Source of the DNA: Streptomonospora alba
Lineage (GTDB): Bacteria; Actinomycetota; Actinomycetes; Streptosporangiales; Streptosporangiaceae
Direction of reading: 5' to 3'
Assembly (NCBI RefSeq): GCF_000826685.1
Contig: NZ_JROO01000031.1
Coordinates: 79,445 to 143,444 of the forward strand
Length of the DNA stretch: 64,000 nucleotides
Position numbers and translations under genes: made by a program. Positions 1-8,501 of this stretch are shown here, in pieces (position 1 is the stretch's first letter; each line of letters begins with the position of its first letter). The notes beneath the pieces are model-generated. The model ran no database searches and was not told where the DNA came from. It saw only the letters and a program-made list of their open reading frames with translations.

Positions 1-2
1 TC

Positions 3-1097
3 CGGCGCCTGCCCAAGGTGCTGCTGCACGATCACCTCGTCGGCGGGCTCCGCCCGCAGACCGTGCTCGATCTGGCCGCCCGGAGCGGCACGACCGGGCT
101 TCCCGCCGAGGACCCGGCCCGGTTGCGCGCCTGGTTCCGCGCCGCCGCGCCGACACCCGAGGAGCGGGGCCGGCGCCTGGATCCGGTCGTCGCGCTGCTG
201 CAGGACGCTCCGTCCCTGACGCGGGCCGCCGCCGAATGCGTCCAGGACCTCGCCGCGGACGGCGTCGTCTACGCCGAGGTCAAGCTCGCTCCCGAGCAGC
301 ACACCGAGGGCGGCCTGACCCGCGAGCAGGTCGTCGACGCGGTGCTGGAAGGGGTGCGGGTCGGTCAGGCCAAGGCACGCCTGTTCGGCGGCGACGTCGA
401 CGTGCGGCTGCTGCTGACGGCGATGCGCCAAGCCGCCGACTCGCTGGAGATCGCCGACCTGGCGGTGCGCTACCGCTACGCCGGCGTGGTCGGCTTCGAC
501 ATCGCCGGCCCCGAGGCCGGCTACCCGCCCACGCGTCACATCTCCGCGTGCGAGCACGTCAAGCGCGCCAACTTCCACCTGACCCTGCACGCCGGCGAGG
601 GGTTCGGGCTGTCCTCCATCTGGGAGGCGATCCAGTGGTGCGGCGCCGACCGGATCGGCCAGGGCGTGCGCATCGTCGACGACATCGCCGTGGCCGAGGA
701 CGGCTCGGCCAAGCTGGGCGAGCTCGCCGCCTACATCCGGGACACGCGCATCCCGCTGGAACTGTGCCCGGCGTCCAACGTCGCGAGCGGGGTACTGCCG
801 TCGCTGGCCGAGCACCCGGTGGACACGCTGCGCCGGCTGCGGTTCCGTGTCACGGTCAACACCGACAACCGGCTGCTGGACAGCGGCGGCCTCACCGAAG
901 AGCTGGCGCGACTCTGCGAGCAGTTCGGCTACACGGCCGAGACGCTGCGCTGGCTCACGGTCAACGCGATGAAGTCGGCCTTCATCGGCCACGACGAGCG
1001 GCTGGCGCTCATCGACAGGGTGATCAAGCCCGGCTATGCCGAGCTGGAGAGCCGCTGGGCCAGCGCGGCGTTCTTCCGCCAAGAGGACCCCTGGTAA
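3..1097 (+). CDS. add: adenosine deaminase, 5' end truncated by the window
   Basis: Hydrolytic deamination of adenosine and deoxyadenosine to inosine in purine salvage; cytosolic zinc enzyme. The reading frame is open from the first base, and the first visible residues (RRLPKVLLHDHL) match the family's N-terminal metal-binding HxH segment, so the true start lies a few codons upstream of the window. Further on, LHAGEGFG (zinc and catalytic Glu region), the SNVASG segment and the NTDNR motif follow in the usual order, and length fits the family. The protein ends SAAFFRQEDPW. Family assignment is secure; only the N-terminus is missing. No operon partner is visible: the next gene lies on the other strand and is convergent. 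Confidence 0.95.
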   Translation, partial: RRLPKVLLHDHLVGGLRPQTVLDLAARSGTTGLPAEDPARLRAWFRAAAPTPEERGRRLDPVVALLQDAPSLTRAAAECVQDLAADGVVYAEVKLAPEQHTEGGLTREQVVDAVLEGVRVGQAKARLFGGDVDVRLLLTAMRQAADSLEIADLAVRYRYAGVVGFDIAGPEAGYPPTRHISACEHVKRANFHLTLHAGEGFGLSSIWEAIQWCGADRIGQGVRIVDDIAVAEDGSAKLGELAAYIRDTRIPLELCPASNVASGVLPSLAEHPVDTLRRLRFRVTVNTDNRLLDSGGLTEELARLCEQFGYTAETLRWLTVNAMKSAFIGHDERLALIDRVIKPGYAELESRWASAAFFRQEDPW

Positions 1098-1262
1098 ACG
1101 GGCGGGAACCGGATCCGCGGTGCGATGCGCGTCCGCGGCCGGTGCGGGCCCCCTTCTGCCGGTGCGCGCACCGCGCGCCCCGCGCTCGCAACGGAGCGCA
1201 GGGCGCCTACGGCGCGTTCCGGGGCGGACGGTCCCCTCTTTCGAATCCGCCCCGGACGGCTG

Positions 1263-1586
1263 TCAGTCTTCGTCGGGCGTCACCTGCGGGACCGCGAAGG
1301 GCGGGGTGCCGCTGCCGACGATGCGGTATCCGCCCCACACGTTGGTCTCGGCGAGCTTGCCCCGGCCCTCGTGGCCTTCGGGGGTGCGCAGCACGATCGC
1401 GGTGTCACCGGACGTGTAGGCCGCGTCGGCGACCGGGTCGGCGGAGACGCGGCCCACCCACCGGTAGCCGCCCTCCAGAGGATCGAAATGCCCGGAGACG
1501 TGCACCTCGACCTCGGCCTCGGCGCCGCCGGCGACCAGGGTCGCCGGTCCGTGGTACTCCTCCTCGTCGTCGCCCATACCGCTCAC
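1263..1586 (-). CDS. DUF4873 domain protein
   Basis: Small (107 aa) acidic protein without signal peptide or membrane segment. The YHGPAT start, HVSGHFDP and YRWVGRVSADP segments and the G-T-PPF end resemble the DUF4873 family, whose biochemical role is not known to me. In actinobacteria such domains are found next to, or fused to, flavin monooxygenases. Here it lies 58 bp behind the Baeyer-Villiger monooxygenase on the same strand, so it is probably the last gene of the AurF-BVMO unit. A role as an accessory or substrate-handling partner is inference from that context only. Confidence 0.75.
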   Translation of the reverse strand: MSGMGDDEEEYHGPATLVAGGAEAEVEVHVSGHFDPLEGGYRWVGRVSADPVADAAYTSGDTAIVLRTPEGHEGRGKLAETNVWGGYRIVGSGTPPFAVPQVTPDED

Positions 1587-1644
1587 GGCGACCTCCTTCC
1601 CGCTTCCGGCCGGGGCTCTCGGCTGCAGCGCGTGCTCGCGGCGG

Positions 1645-3219
1645 TCACCGCGGCGCGAGCGCCCCGCGCGCCTCGGCCCGCGCGCCCTGCCGGCTGCGCG
1701 TGCGCTCAGCGCCCGGGACGGCGCCCAGGTGGTAGTTGCCGGGGTCGAAACGGCCGGTGCGCAGCTTGTAGTCCCAGGTGAATCCGGGCCACAGGGTGGT
1801 GTTGCGGCCCTGGTCGTTGAGGTACCAGCTGTCGCAGCCGCCGGTGACCCACACGGTCCCTTCCATCTTCTTCTGCACCCACTGGGTGTAGGCCTCCTGC
1901 GCCTCGGCGCGCGGCTCCAGCCGGTCGGTGCCGCGGTCGTGGGCGTAGCGCAGCGCGGCCATGGTGTAGCCGACCTGGGCTTCGAGCATGAACAGCTGGG
2001 AGGTGTGACCCAGTCCGGTGTTCGGGCCGGCCAGCACGAACAGGTTGGGATAACCGGCGACGGTGGTGCCTCGAAGCGCGCTCATGCCCGCCTCCTGATT
2101 CCAGCGGTCGGCCAGCAGCACACCCTCGGCGTCGCGGATCCGGTGGGCGATGGGGCTGTCGGTGACGTGGAACCCGGTGCCGAATATCAGCGTGTCCACC
2201 TCGTGGCGGGTGCCGTCGCGGGTGACGACGGCATCGGGCTGGACCTCGGCGATGGAGTCGGTGACCACATCCACGTTGGGCGCGTTCAGCGCCGGATAGT
2301 AGTCGTTGGACAGCAGGATGCGCTTGCAGCCGATGGTGTAGTCGGGGATCAGCTTGCGGCGCAGTTCGGGGTCCTTCACACCGCGCCGGAGGTTGGCCAG
2401 CGCGAGCTTCTCGACGACCGTGAGCAGTCGCGTGTTCTTGGCGAAGCCGAAGATGTAGTTCTCCCGGCCCCAGTAGATGAGGGTGCGGGCCAGGCGCTGG
2501 ACCGCCGGCACGGCGTTGTAGATCCGCCGCTCCAGGGCGGTGATGTTGCGGTCGTGCCGCGGGATCACCCAGGGCGGGGTGCGCTGGAACACCCGCATCT
2601 CGCCGACCTTGGGCTGGATCTCGGGGATGAACTGGATCGCCGAGGCGCCCGTGCCGACCACGCCGACCTTGCGGCCGGTGAGGTCGTGGTCGTGGTCCCA
2701 GGTGGCGGAGTGGAAGACCCTTCCCTCGAACGAGTCGAGCCCGGGCAGGTCGGGGATGGACGGGTCGGCCAGCGGGCCGCAGCCGGTGACCAGGAACTGC
2801 GCGGTGACCGTGCCGCCGGTGGTGTGCACCCGCCAGCGGTTGCCCTCGGGCTCCCAACGGGCCTCGGTCACATCGTGGCCGAAGCGCACGTGGCGGACCA
2901 CGTCGTAGTCCTTGGCCACCCGGCGCAGGTAGTCCCAGATCTCGGGCTGCGGCGAGAAGCTGCGGCTCCAGTCGGGGTTGGGAGCGAAAGAGAAGGAGTA
3001 CAGGTGCGAGGGGACGTCGCACGCGGCACCGGGGTAGGTGTTGTCGCGCCAGGTGCCGCCGACGTCGTCGGCGCGCTCCAGCAGCACGATGTCTTCGAGC
3101 CCGGCCTGTTTGAGCCGGACCGCTGTGCCGATTCCGGCGAACCCGGTGCCGATGACGGCGACCCGGTAATGGGGAGGCGCCGCCTCCTGGTTCTCGGACA
3201 CGTCCTGGGCTTCGGTCAC
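1645..3219 (-). CDS. Baeyer-Villiger type flavin monooxygenase
   Basis: FAD- and NADPH-dependent oxygenase that would insert oxygen next to a ketone (or hydroxylate), 524 aa. An N-terminal FAD Rossmann motif GTGFAG lies at residues 24-29, the type I BVMO fingerprint FEGRVFHSATWD at 164-175 fits FxGxxxHxxxW(P/D) exactly, and a second nucleotide-binding motif GTGASA lies at 189-194. The long ATG-less reading frame extends upstream through the AurF gene, but the GTG at 3217-3219 is preceded by a GGAAAGGA Shine-Dalgarno and gives the normal family N-terminus. The C-terminus carries about 25 residues of basic Ala/Arg-rich tail beyond the usual end. It follows the diiron oxygenase on the same strand after a 107-bp gap with a hairpin and precedes the DUF4873 gene. 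The substrate is unknown; lipid, steroid or long-chain ketone is a guess from the neighbourhood. Confidence 0.9.
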   Translation of the reverse strand: MTEAQDVSENQEAAPPHYRVAVIGTGFAGIGTAVRLKQAGLEDIVLLERADDVGGTWRDNTYPGAACDVPSHLYSFSFAPNPDWSRSFSPQPEIWDYLRRVAKDYDVVRHVRFGHDVTEARWEPEGNRWRVHTTGGTVTAQFLVTGCGPLADPSIPDLPGLDSFEGRVFHSATWDHDHDLTGRKVGVVGTGASAIQFIPEIQPKVGEMRVFQRTPPWVIPRHDRNITALERRIYNAVPAVQRLARTLIYWGRENYIFGFAKNTRLLTVVEKLALANLRRGVKDPELRRKLIPDYTIGCKRILLSNDYYPALNAPNVDVVTDSIAEVQPDAVVTRDGTRHEVDTLIFGTGFHVTDSPIAHRIRDAEGVLLADRWNQEAGMSALRGTTVAGYPNLFVLAGPNTGLGHTSQLFMLEAQVGYTMAALRYAHDRGTDRLEPRAEAQEAYTQWVQKKMEGTVWVTGGCDSWYLNDQGRNTTLWPGFTWDYKLRTGRFDPGNYHLGAVPGAERTRSRQGARAEARGALAPR

Positions 3220-3258
3220 GTCAGCCGATCCTTTCCGGCCGGTCGAGCGGGCGGTCGG

Positions 3259-3297
3259 CCCGCCGGGCCCGCGCGCAGCGCAGCGGGGCCCGGCGGG
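3259..3297 (-). terminator. hairpin between AurF-like gene and BVMO gene
   Basis: A perfect 12-bp inverted repeat (arms 3259-3270 and 3286-3297, 15-nt loop, all G/C) lies in the 107-bp gap between the two same-strand genes. There is no T-run, so it could be a partial terminator, an attenuator or an mRNA-stabilising structure separating expression of the two oxygenases. Confidence 0.45.
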
Positions 3298-3326
3298 GCG
3301 GCCGGCGGTGGAGCCGGCCCGGTAGC

Positions 3327-4283
3327 TCAGGCGCGTTGAGTTTCCGGGCCGGCGGTCGAGGGGGCGGGTGCGTCGCGGCGGCCCAGCAGCCCGGCCTTGC
3401 GCCACAGGAATCGGCCGGGGCCCGAGATGGCGCCTGCGCGGTCGAGGGTGGCCACGACCTTGCGGGCCGCCCAGGTCTTCGTGTCGATCCAGTGGGGGTT
3501 GCGGCGGGCGGCCTTGCGTGCCGCGCGGGGATCGAGGCCGACGCGCTCGTAGACCTTGGGGCTGATCAGCCGCGTCGCCGAGTAGTAGACGACCAGGCCC
3601 AGGACGAAGCGGCTGTAGTGCTGGACGAGGGGTCCGCGCTTCTGCCAGTCGCGCGCGAACTCCTCGCGGGCGTAGCGCATGTGCCGCGCCTCTTCCACGA
3701 CGTGGATGCGCGAGACCGCCCGGGTCAGGGGCTCCAGCTCCTCGTCGGCCATGATCTCCCGCTGGAGCTGGTCGAGGATCTCCTCGACGAACAGCGCGCC
3801 GCTGAAGGTCAGGGGGCCGTTGGAGATCGTCTTGAAGACCTTGCCCAGGAAGTGCGTGACGGGGTCGAGCCGGTAGAAGGGGGCGTCGAGCTTGCCCAGC
3901 AGCTTGGCGAACATGACCGAGTGCCGGCATTCGTCGGCGATCTCGGTGTAGGCGTACTGCACGTGGTTGGTGGTGGGATCGCGGTCGTAGGCATGGCGCA
4001 CGAGCATCTGCATCAGGATCGTCTCGAACCAGATCCCGATGCTGGCGACGCTGGCGATCTCCTGGCGGCTGAGCTCCTTGCGCTGGTCCTCGGTGAGCGT
4101 CTCCCACAGCTCGGTGCCGTAGAGGGAGATCCGCTCGGGCCGGATCGCGTACAGGTCCGGATCGACGGGGGCGTCCCAGTCGATCTCCACGAGGGGGTCG
4201 AAGGACGCCTTGGCCGACGAGCGCAGCAGGCGTTTGGCGATGTCTTCGCGGTCGGTCGTGCGGGTCTGCGGCTCAACGGTCAA
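3327..4283 (-). CDS. AurF-like diiron oxygenase
   Basis: Ferritin-like helical diiron oxygenase of the AurF (p-aminobenzoate N-oxygenase) family, 318 aa. The expected ligand set can be placed: E87, E118-x2-H121 (in EIADECRHS), E167, and H194-x3-E198-x2-H201 (in HVVEEARH). The spacing of these matches AurF closely, so an intact di-iron site is likely. AurF itself N-hydroxylates an aryl amine, but most actinobacterial relatives have no known substrate, and pairing here with a BVMO points to an oxidative pathway rather than aureothin-type biosynthesis. The start is an unusual TTG at 4281-4283, chosen because a full AAGGAGG lies 7 bases upstream. First gene of the leftward cluster, divergent from a MerR regulator, with a 24-bp repeated motif in its promoter region. 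Confidence 0.85.
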   Translation of the reverse strand: MTVEPQTRTTDREDIAKRLLRSSAKASFDPLVEIDWDAPVDPDLYAIRPERISLYGTELWETLTEDQRKELSRQEIASVASIGIWFETILMQMLVRHAYDRDPTTNHVQYAYTEIADECRHSVMFAKLLGKLDAPFYRLDPVTHFLGKVFKTISNGPLTFSGALFVEEILDQLQREIMADEELEPLTRAVSRIHVVEEARHMRYAREEFARDWQKRGPLVQHYSRFVLGLVVYYSATRLISPKVYERVGLDPRAARKAARRNPHWIDTKTWAARKVVATLDRAGAISGPGRFLWRKAGLLGRRDAPAPSTAGPETQRA

Positions 4284-4386
4284 CGTCGGTCCTCCTTGTC
4301 CTCATCCGGCGACGGCCCGGCGGTCGCCGTCCCGCGGGCCGCACCCTGAGGGTGGGATGTGATCTCGTCCACACCGTGGATGCCGA

Positions 4387-4410
4387 AACATTACAACGGT
4401 CATTGTCACA
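4387..4410 (-). promoter_or_regulatory. 24-bp repeated operator/promoter motif, copy 1
   Basis: On the minus strand this reads TGTGACA, seven bases, then TTGTAATGTT, about 100 bp before the AurF-like gene and in the divergent interval with the merR gene. The same two blocks with the same 7-bp gap recur at 8366-8389. TGTAAT could serve as a -10 with TTGAA-like bases upstream, in which case the motif is a promoter with a regulator site in its spacer. A dyad ACAA-N6-TTGT (4393-4406) overlaps it. The divergent MerR protein is the obvious candidate ligand; this is inference. Confidence 0.6.
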
Positions 4411-4524
4411 ATTCAAGTGGTAGATGAAAGGCGGAGGAAGCGGCGCCACGAGGGCGCCGCGGCCGCTTGAGGCGCGCTCGCGCGACTCCGCGAGACCTCG
4501 GCCGCGACGCCCTAGGCTTGGGGC

Positions 4525-5361
4525 ATGGCCGAATACCGCATCGACGAGTTGGCGCGGCTCTCTGGGACGACGGTGCGAAACGTCCGCGTCTACCAGGACC
4601 GGGGGCTCCTCTCGCCGCCCCGCCGCGAAGGCCGCGTGGGCATCTACACCGAGGCCCACCTGGCGCGCTTGCGGCTGATCGGCCAGTTGCTCAAACGGGG
4701 CTACACCTTCGCCAACATCAGCGAGCTCATCACCGTCTGGGAGCGCGGCGGCGACCTCCAGGACATCCTCGGCTTCGAGTCGGCCATGGGCGACCCCTGG
4801 TCGGACGAGATCCCCGGCTACATCACCATGTCCGAGCTGCGCACGATGTTTCCGGGACAGGTCAGCGCACCCAACATCACCCGTGCGCTGCGGTTGGGCC
4901 TGATCGAGCGCGAAGGGCTGCGCTTCCGCGTGCCGAGTCCCCGGCTCCTCAACGCCGGTGGGGAGCTTGTGGCGGCGGGCATGGACCTGAGTACCGTGCT
5001 GGACATCTCCGAGCGGCTGAAGGAGCGCGTCGGCGCCCTCGCCGGCGAGCTGGTGCGCACGGTGGCCGACCACATCCTCGCTCAGCACGCTCCCCAGGGC
5101 CTCCTGCAGGGCGAGGAGATCGCCGAGACCGCCACGCTGGTGCGCCGGCTGCGGCCGCTGGCCCAGACCGCCGTCGACGCGATGCTCGCCGACGCCATGG
5201 CCCGAAGCCTGCAGGAGGTGCTGGGCGAGCACTTCGCCGAGGTGCTCGAACACATCAACGAGCGCAAGAGCGCCGCGGACGGCGTCGATACCGAGGACGG
5301 CGACGCGCCCGGCGACGGGCCGGACGGCGGGGCCGCCGAGGCCGGGCAGCGCTCGGCCTGA
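4525..5361 (+). CDS. MerR-family transcriptional regulator
   Basis: 278 aa. The N-terminal winged helix (residues about 1-75: YRIDELARLSGTTVRNVRVY, then RGLLSPPRREGRVGIY) is a standard MerR DNA-binding domain, followed by a dimerisation helix and a long C-terminal region without the cysteine clusters of metal sensors, ending in an acidic, Gly-rich tail. It is divergent from the AurF-like/BVMO cluster and convergent, with one base between stop codons, with the alpha/beta hydrolase. MerR proteins usually act at their own divergent promoter, so control of the oxygenase operon is likely; extension to the DUF6230 promoter at 8366 is suggested by the shared motif. The effector is unknown. Confidence 0.9.
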   Translation: MAEYRIDELARLSGTTVRNVRVYQDRGLLSPPRREGRVGIYTEAHLARLRLIGQLLKRGYTFANISELITVWERGGDLQDILGFESAMGDPWSDEIPGYITMSELRTMFPGQVSAPNITRALRLGLIEREGLRFRVPSPRLLNAGGELVAAGMDLSTVLDISERLKERVGALAGELVRTVADHILAQHAPQGLLQGEEIAETATLVRRLRPLAQTAVDAMLADAMARSLQEVLGEHFAEVLEHINERKSAADGVDTEDGDAPGDGPDGGAAEAGQRSA

Positions 5362-5362
5362 G

Positions 5363-6298
5363 TCACTGCGCGGGCCCCGCCATCGCGGCACGGCACAGTG
5401 CGGACAGCTCCGCGCCGACCGCCTCCGGCGCCTCGAAGGGGAGCATGTGCCCGCAGGCGGGCAGCATCCGCAGCTGCGCTCGCGGCAGCCCCCGGGCGAG
5501 TTCCCGGGGGAGGCGCCTGCCGATCAGGCGGTCGCGCCCGCCCGCGAGCACGCGCACCGGCAGCGCGCCCAGCGCGCCGAGTCCGCTGCTCAGGTCGTCG
5601 CCGGTCAGGGACTCGTAATAGCCCGCGACCACATCGGTGGGGGTGCTGTGGACGAGCTCGGCGCACTCGCGCACGTGCAGCGGATCGGCGGCGGGTCCGA
5701 AGGCCGCCCGCCGGACCGCGGCCCGGTAGGCGGTCGTGTGCGGGGGAAGCAGGAGGCGCAGCCGGTCGACGGCGGCGGGCGCCCGCCCCAGCGCGCGCAC
5801 CGCGGTCCGCCGGGCGGCGCCCGCCATCTGCGCACCGAGCGGCCGGCCGGGACCGGGCTCCAGTCGACCCGCCGCGGTGGCCGCCAGCAGTACCCCGGCG
5901 ACCCGCTCGGCGACGAGGCCGGGATGCGCGGCGGCCAGCGCCATGATCGCCCGGCCGCCCATGGAGTGCCCGCCCAGCACCACCGGTCCCTCCGGGGCGC
6001 AGGTCTGCAGGACCTGCCTCAGGTCGTCTCCGAGAGCCGCGTTGCCCAGGGGACGGCTGCCCCGGGTGGAACCGCCGTGGCCGCGCTGGTCCCAGCGGAC
6101 GGTGCGCACCGCGCCGTCGGGGTCGGCGGACAAGCGGGTGGCCTGCAGGCGCCAGGTGTCGGAGGACATCATCCAGCCGTGGCCGAGCACGGCGGTCACG
6201 GGCGCGTCGGCCGGACCGCGGATGTGCACCCGCAGTTCGGCGCCGTCGGTCGTGTGCACGATCCGGGTCCGGTCGGCGGCATGGCGCAGGGGGATCAC
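5363..6298 (-). CDS. alpha/beta hydrolase
   Basis: 311-aa hydrolase of the alpha/beta fold. The oxyanion region GHGW is at about 39-42, the nucleophile elbow GHSMGG has Ser112, a late Asp is in GGRDRL and the catalytic His in CGHMLPFE near the C-terminus, giving a complete triad. There is no signal peptide, so it probably acts in the cytosol on an ester or lactone. Esters are what a BVMO makes from ketones, so a downstream step in the same pathway is an attractive but unproven reading. It follows the GMC oxidoreductase on the same strand after 121 bp that contain a strong hairpin. Confidence 0.88.
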   Translation of the reverse strand: MIPLRHAADRTRIVHTTDGAELRVHIRGPADAPVTAVLGHGWMMSSDTWRLQATRLSADPDGAVRTVRWDQRGHGGSTRGSRPLGNAALGDDLRQVLQTCAPEGPVVLGGHSMGGRAIMALAAAHPGLVAERVAGVLLAATAAGRLEPGPGRPLGAQMAGAARRTAVRALGRAPAAVDRLRLLLPPHTTAYRAAVRRAAFGPAADPLHVRECAELVHSTPTDVVAGYYESLTGDDLSSGLGALGALPVRVLAGGRDRLIGRRLPRELARGLPRAQLRMLPACGHMLPFEAPEAVGAELSALCRAAMAGPAQ

Positions 6299-6320
6299 GG
6301 GTGCCTCCTTCGTGTCGTGG

Positions 6321-6366
6321 CGCCTCCTCGGCCGCGGTACCGGGGGAGGCCGCGGCCGAGGAGGCG
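6321..6366 (-). terminator. 17-bp perfect inverted repeat after the GMC gene
   Basis: Arms 6321-6337 and 6350-6366 are perfectly complementary with a 12-nt loop. It lies 54 bp beyond the GMC oxidoreductase stop and just before the hydrolase start on the same strand. No T-tract follows, as is common for actinobacterial terminators. It may end most GMC transcripts or act as a processing site. Confidence 0.6.
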
Positions 6367-6419
6367 GGTGGAAGCGGGCCGGGCCGCCGCCGCGCGGCGC
6401 CCCGACCGGCCCGGGTCGG

Positions 6420-8285
6420 TCAGGTCGGGCGGGTCGCCTCCGCGGAGCCGGAGTCGGCCTCGCGATTCTCGACCACGCTCAGCGGCAGCGGGACGGTGAA
6501 GCGCAGCTCCGCCATCGCCCCTGCCGGGACCGCCGGGTTGTTCGGGAACACCGGGTCGATTCGGCGGTAGGCCTCGCCGGGAGCGGGACGGGGGTCCTCC
6601 TCGCCCTTGTTGGGCCAGCACGACATCGCCCGCTCCGCCTGAGCGGTGATGGTCAGCGACGGGTTGACGCCGAGGTTCGCCGAGACCGCCGAGCCGTCGA
6701 CCACGTGCACGCCGGGATGGCCGTAGAGCCGGTGGTAGGGGTCGACGACCCCCTCCTCGGGGGAGGAGCCGATCGGGCACCCGCCCAGGAAGTGCGCGGT
6801 CAGCGGGATGTCCAGCACCTCGCCGATCGTGCCGCCGGCGTGGCCGTCGATCTCCTCGGCCAGGCGGGTCATCACCTCCTGGCCCTGGGGGATCCAGGTG
6901 GGATTGGGCTCGCCGTGGCCCTGGCGCGAGCTCAGCACCCGCCCGCCCAGCAGGCCGCGCTTGGTGAACGTCGTCAGCGAGTTGTCCAGCGACTGCATGA
7001 CCAGGCCGATGATCGTGCGCTCGGAGAAGCGCCGCACCGAGAGGCTGCGCGCGAAGACGCGGGGGTTGCGCGCGGCCACCCCCAGGAACCGAAGCCACCG
7101 CGGAACGCGGCCGCCGCCGGGTACCTGCACCGTGGCCAGCAGTCCCATCGCGTTGGACCCCTTGCCGTAGCGGACCGGCTCCACGTGGGTGCGGGAGTCG
7201 GGGTGCATCGACGACGTGATGGCCACGCCCTGGGAGAAGTCCTCGGCCGGCTCGACGTCCTTGTCCATCGCCCCGGCCAGCGACTCGGAGTTCGTCCGCG
7301 TCAGCGTGCCCAGCCGGTCGGAGATCCGCGGCAGCATGCCGTTCTCGCGCATGCGGTGCAGCAGCGTCTGGGTGCCGTAGGTGCCGGCGGCCACCACCAC
7401 GTGGCGGGCGGTGAAGGTGCGGGCGTACTTGCGCCTGCGCGGTGCGCCGGTGGCCAGCGTGTCCACCGCGTAGCCGGCGCCCTCGGGGGCGTCGGCGGGC
7501 AGTTCGCGCAGCCGCTCCACGGTGGTCATGGGGTGGACCACCGCGCCGTCGCGCTCGGCGAAGTACAGGTAGTTCTCGGTGAGCGTGTTCTTGGCGCCGT
7601 GACGGCAGCCGGTCATGCACGAACCGCACTCGGTGCAGGCGTTGCGCTTGGGCCCGGCGCCGCCGAAGTAGGGGTCGCCGCCGCACTCGCCCGGCGCGGC
7701 GCGGTGGTCGCCGTCGCCGTCGTCGCCGTCACCGAAGTAGACGCCGACGGGCGCCAGGTGGAAGCTCTCGCCCACCCCCATGTCGTCGGCGACCTTCTTC
7801 AGGTGCACGTCGGAAGGGGTCATCGTCGGGTTGGTGCGCACGCCGAGCATGCGGCGGGCCTGGTCGTAGTAAGGGGCGAGCTCCGAGCGCCAGTCGGTGA
7901 TGTCGCGCCACTGCGGGTCTTCGTAGAAGTCGTCGAGCGGGGTGTAGAGGGTGTTGGCGTAGTTCAGCGAACCTCCGCCGACTCCGGCGCCCGCCAGGAT
8001 CATCACGTCACGCAGCAGGTGTATGCGCTGGATGCCGTACATGCCCAGTCGGGGCGCCCATATGAAGTTCTTCACATCCCATGAGGTCTTTGGGAGAGTC
8101 TCCGGGGTGAAGCGGCGGCCGGATTCGAGGATGCCGACGCGGTAGCCCTTTTCGGTCAGTCGCAGGGCGCTGACGGCACCTCCGAAACCCGAGCCGATGA
8201 CGACGACGTCGTAGTCGAAACCGTCTGAGCCGGGGGCCGCCGCCTGGCCCTCCTGGGGGGTTGTGTATGTCTCGTGGGTTGCCAC
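6420..8285 (-). CDS. GMC-family FAD oxidoreductase (cholesterol-oxidase-like)
   Basis: 621 aa from the GTG at 8283-8285, which has a GGAAGG ribosome site; an ATG 20 codons upstream is possible but lacks one. An N-terminal FAD motif GSGFGG is at 31-36. A cysteine-rich segment CTECGSCMTGCRHGA occurs mid-protein, as in the actinobacterial ChoD-like subgroup. The GMC C-terminal signature ends VDGSAVSANLGVNPS. The family oxidises alcohols, often hydroxysteroids, to ketones with transfer of electrons to oxygen or another acceptor. With a BVMO and a hydrolase nearby, an alcohol-ketone-ester-acid sequence is conceivable. Sterol as substrate is a family-based suggestion, not shown. Confidence 0.88.
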   Translation of the reverse strand: MATHETYTTPQEGQAAAPGSDGFDYDVVVIGSGFGGAVSALRLTEKGYRVGILESGRRFTPETLPKTSWDVKNFIWAPRLGMYGIQRIHLLRDVMILAGAGVGGGSLNYANTLYTPLDDFYEDPQWRDITDWRSELAPYYDQARRMLGVRTNPTMTPSDVHLKKVADDMGVGESFHLAPVGVYFGDGDDGDGDHRAAPGECGGDPYFGGAGPKRNACTECGSCMTGCRHGAKNTLTENYLYFAERDGAVVHPMTTVERLRELPADAPEGAGYAVDTLATGAPRRRKYARTFTARHVVVAAGTYGTQTLLHRMRENGMLPRISDRLGTLTRTNSESLAGAMDKDVEPAEDFSQGVAITSSMHPDSRTHVEPVRYGKGSNAMGLLATVQVPGGGRVPRWLRFLGVAARNPRVFARSLSVRRFSERTIIGLVMQSLDNSLTTFTKRGLLGGRVLSSRQGHGEPNPTWIPQGQEVMTRLAEEIDGHAGGTIGEVLDIPLTAHFLGGCPIGSSPEEGVVDPYHRLYGHPGVHVVDGSAVSANLGVNPSLTITAQAERAMSCWPNKGEEDPRPAPGEAYRRIDPVFPNNPAVPAGAMAELRFTVPLPLSVVENREADSGSAEATRPT

Positions 8286-8365
8286 GGCCTCGCCTTCCTG
8301 AGCCGTCCATGCTGCTGAGGGCCGTCCTCGCGGCGGAAGTCGCACGTGAGGCAGGCGGTTGGAAA

Positions 8366-8389
8366 TGTGACATCAACTATTGTAATGTT
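8366..8389 (+). promoter_or_regulatory. 24-bp repeated operator/promoter motif, copy 2
   Basis: TGTGACA at 8366-8372, seven bases, TTGTAATGTT at 8380-8389: identical blocks and identical spacing to 4387-4410. It is oriented toward the DUF6230 gene 112 bp downstream and lies 80 bp upstream of the divergent GMC start. Its distance to the DUF6230 start resembles that of copy 1 to the AurF-like start, which favours a promoter-associated role in that direction. Confidence 0.6.
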
Positions 8390-8501
8390 CATCACCTACC
8401 AGCGGGTAAGGTGTCCTGGTTAACACATCGCCGCGCATACCTCACACCCCCTCGCCCCGTCGCGGACACCGGCATTCGTTGTCCGTAAAGGAGGAAGTTC
8501 A

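Noticed and set aside
1729..3339. Val/Gly/Asp-rich frame antisense to the BVMO gene
   Set aside because: Shadow frame; the opposite strand has clear FAD and BVMO motifs.
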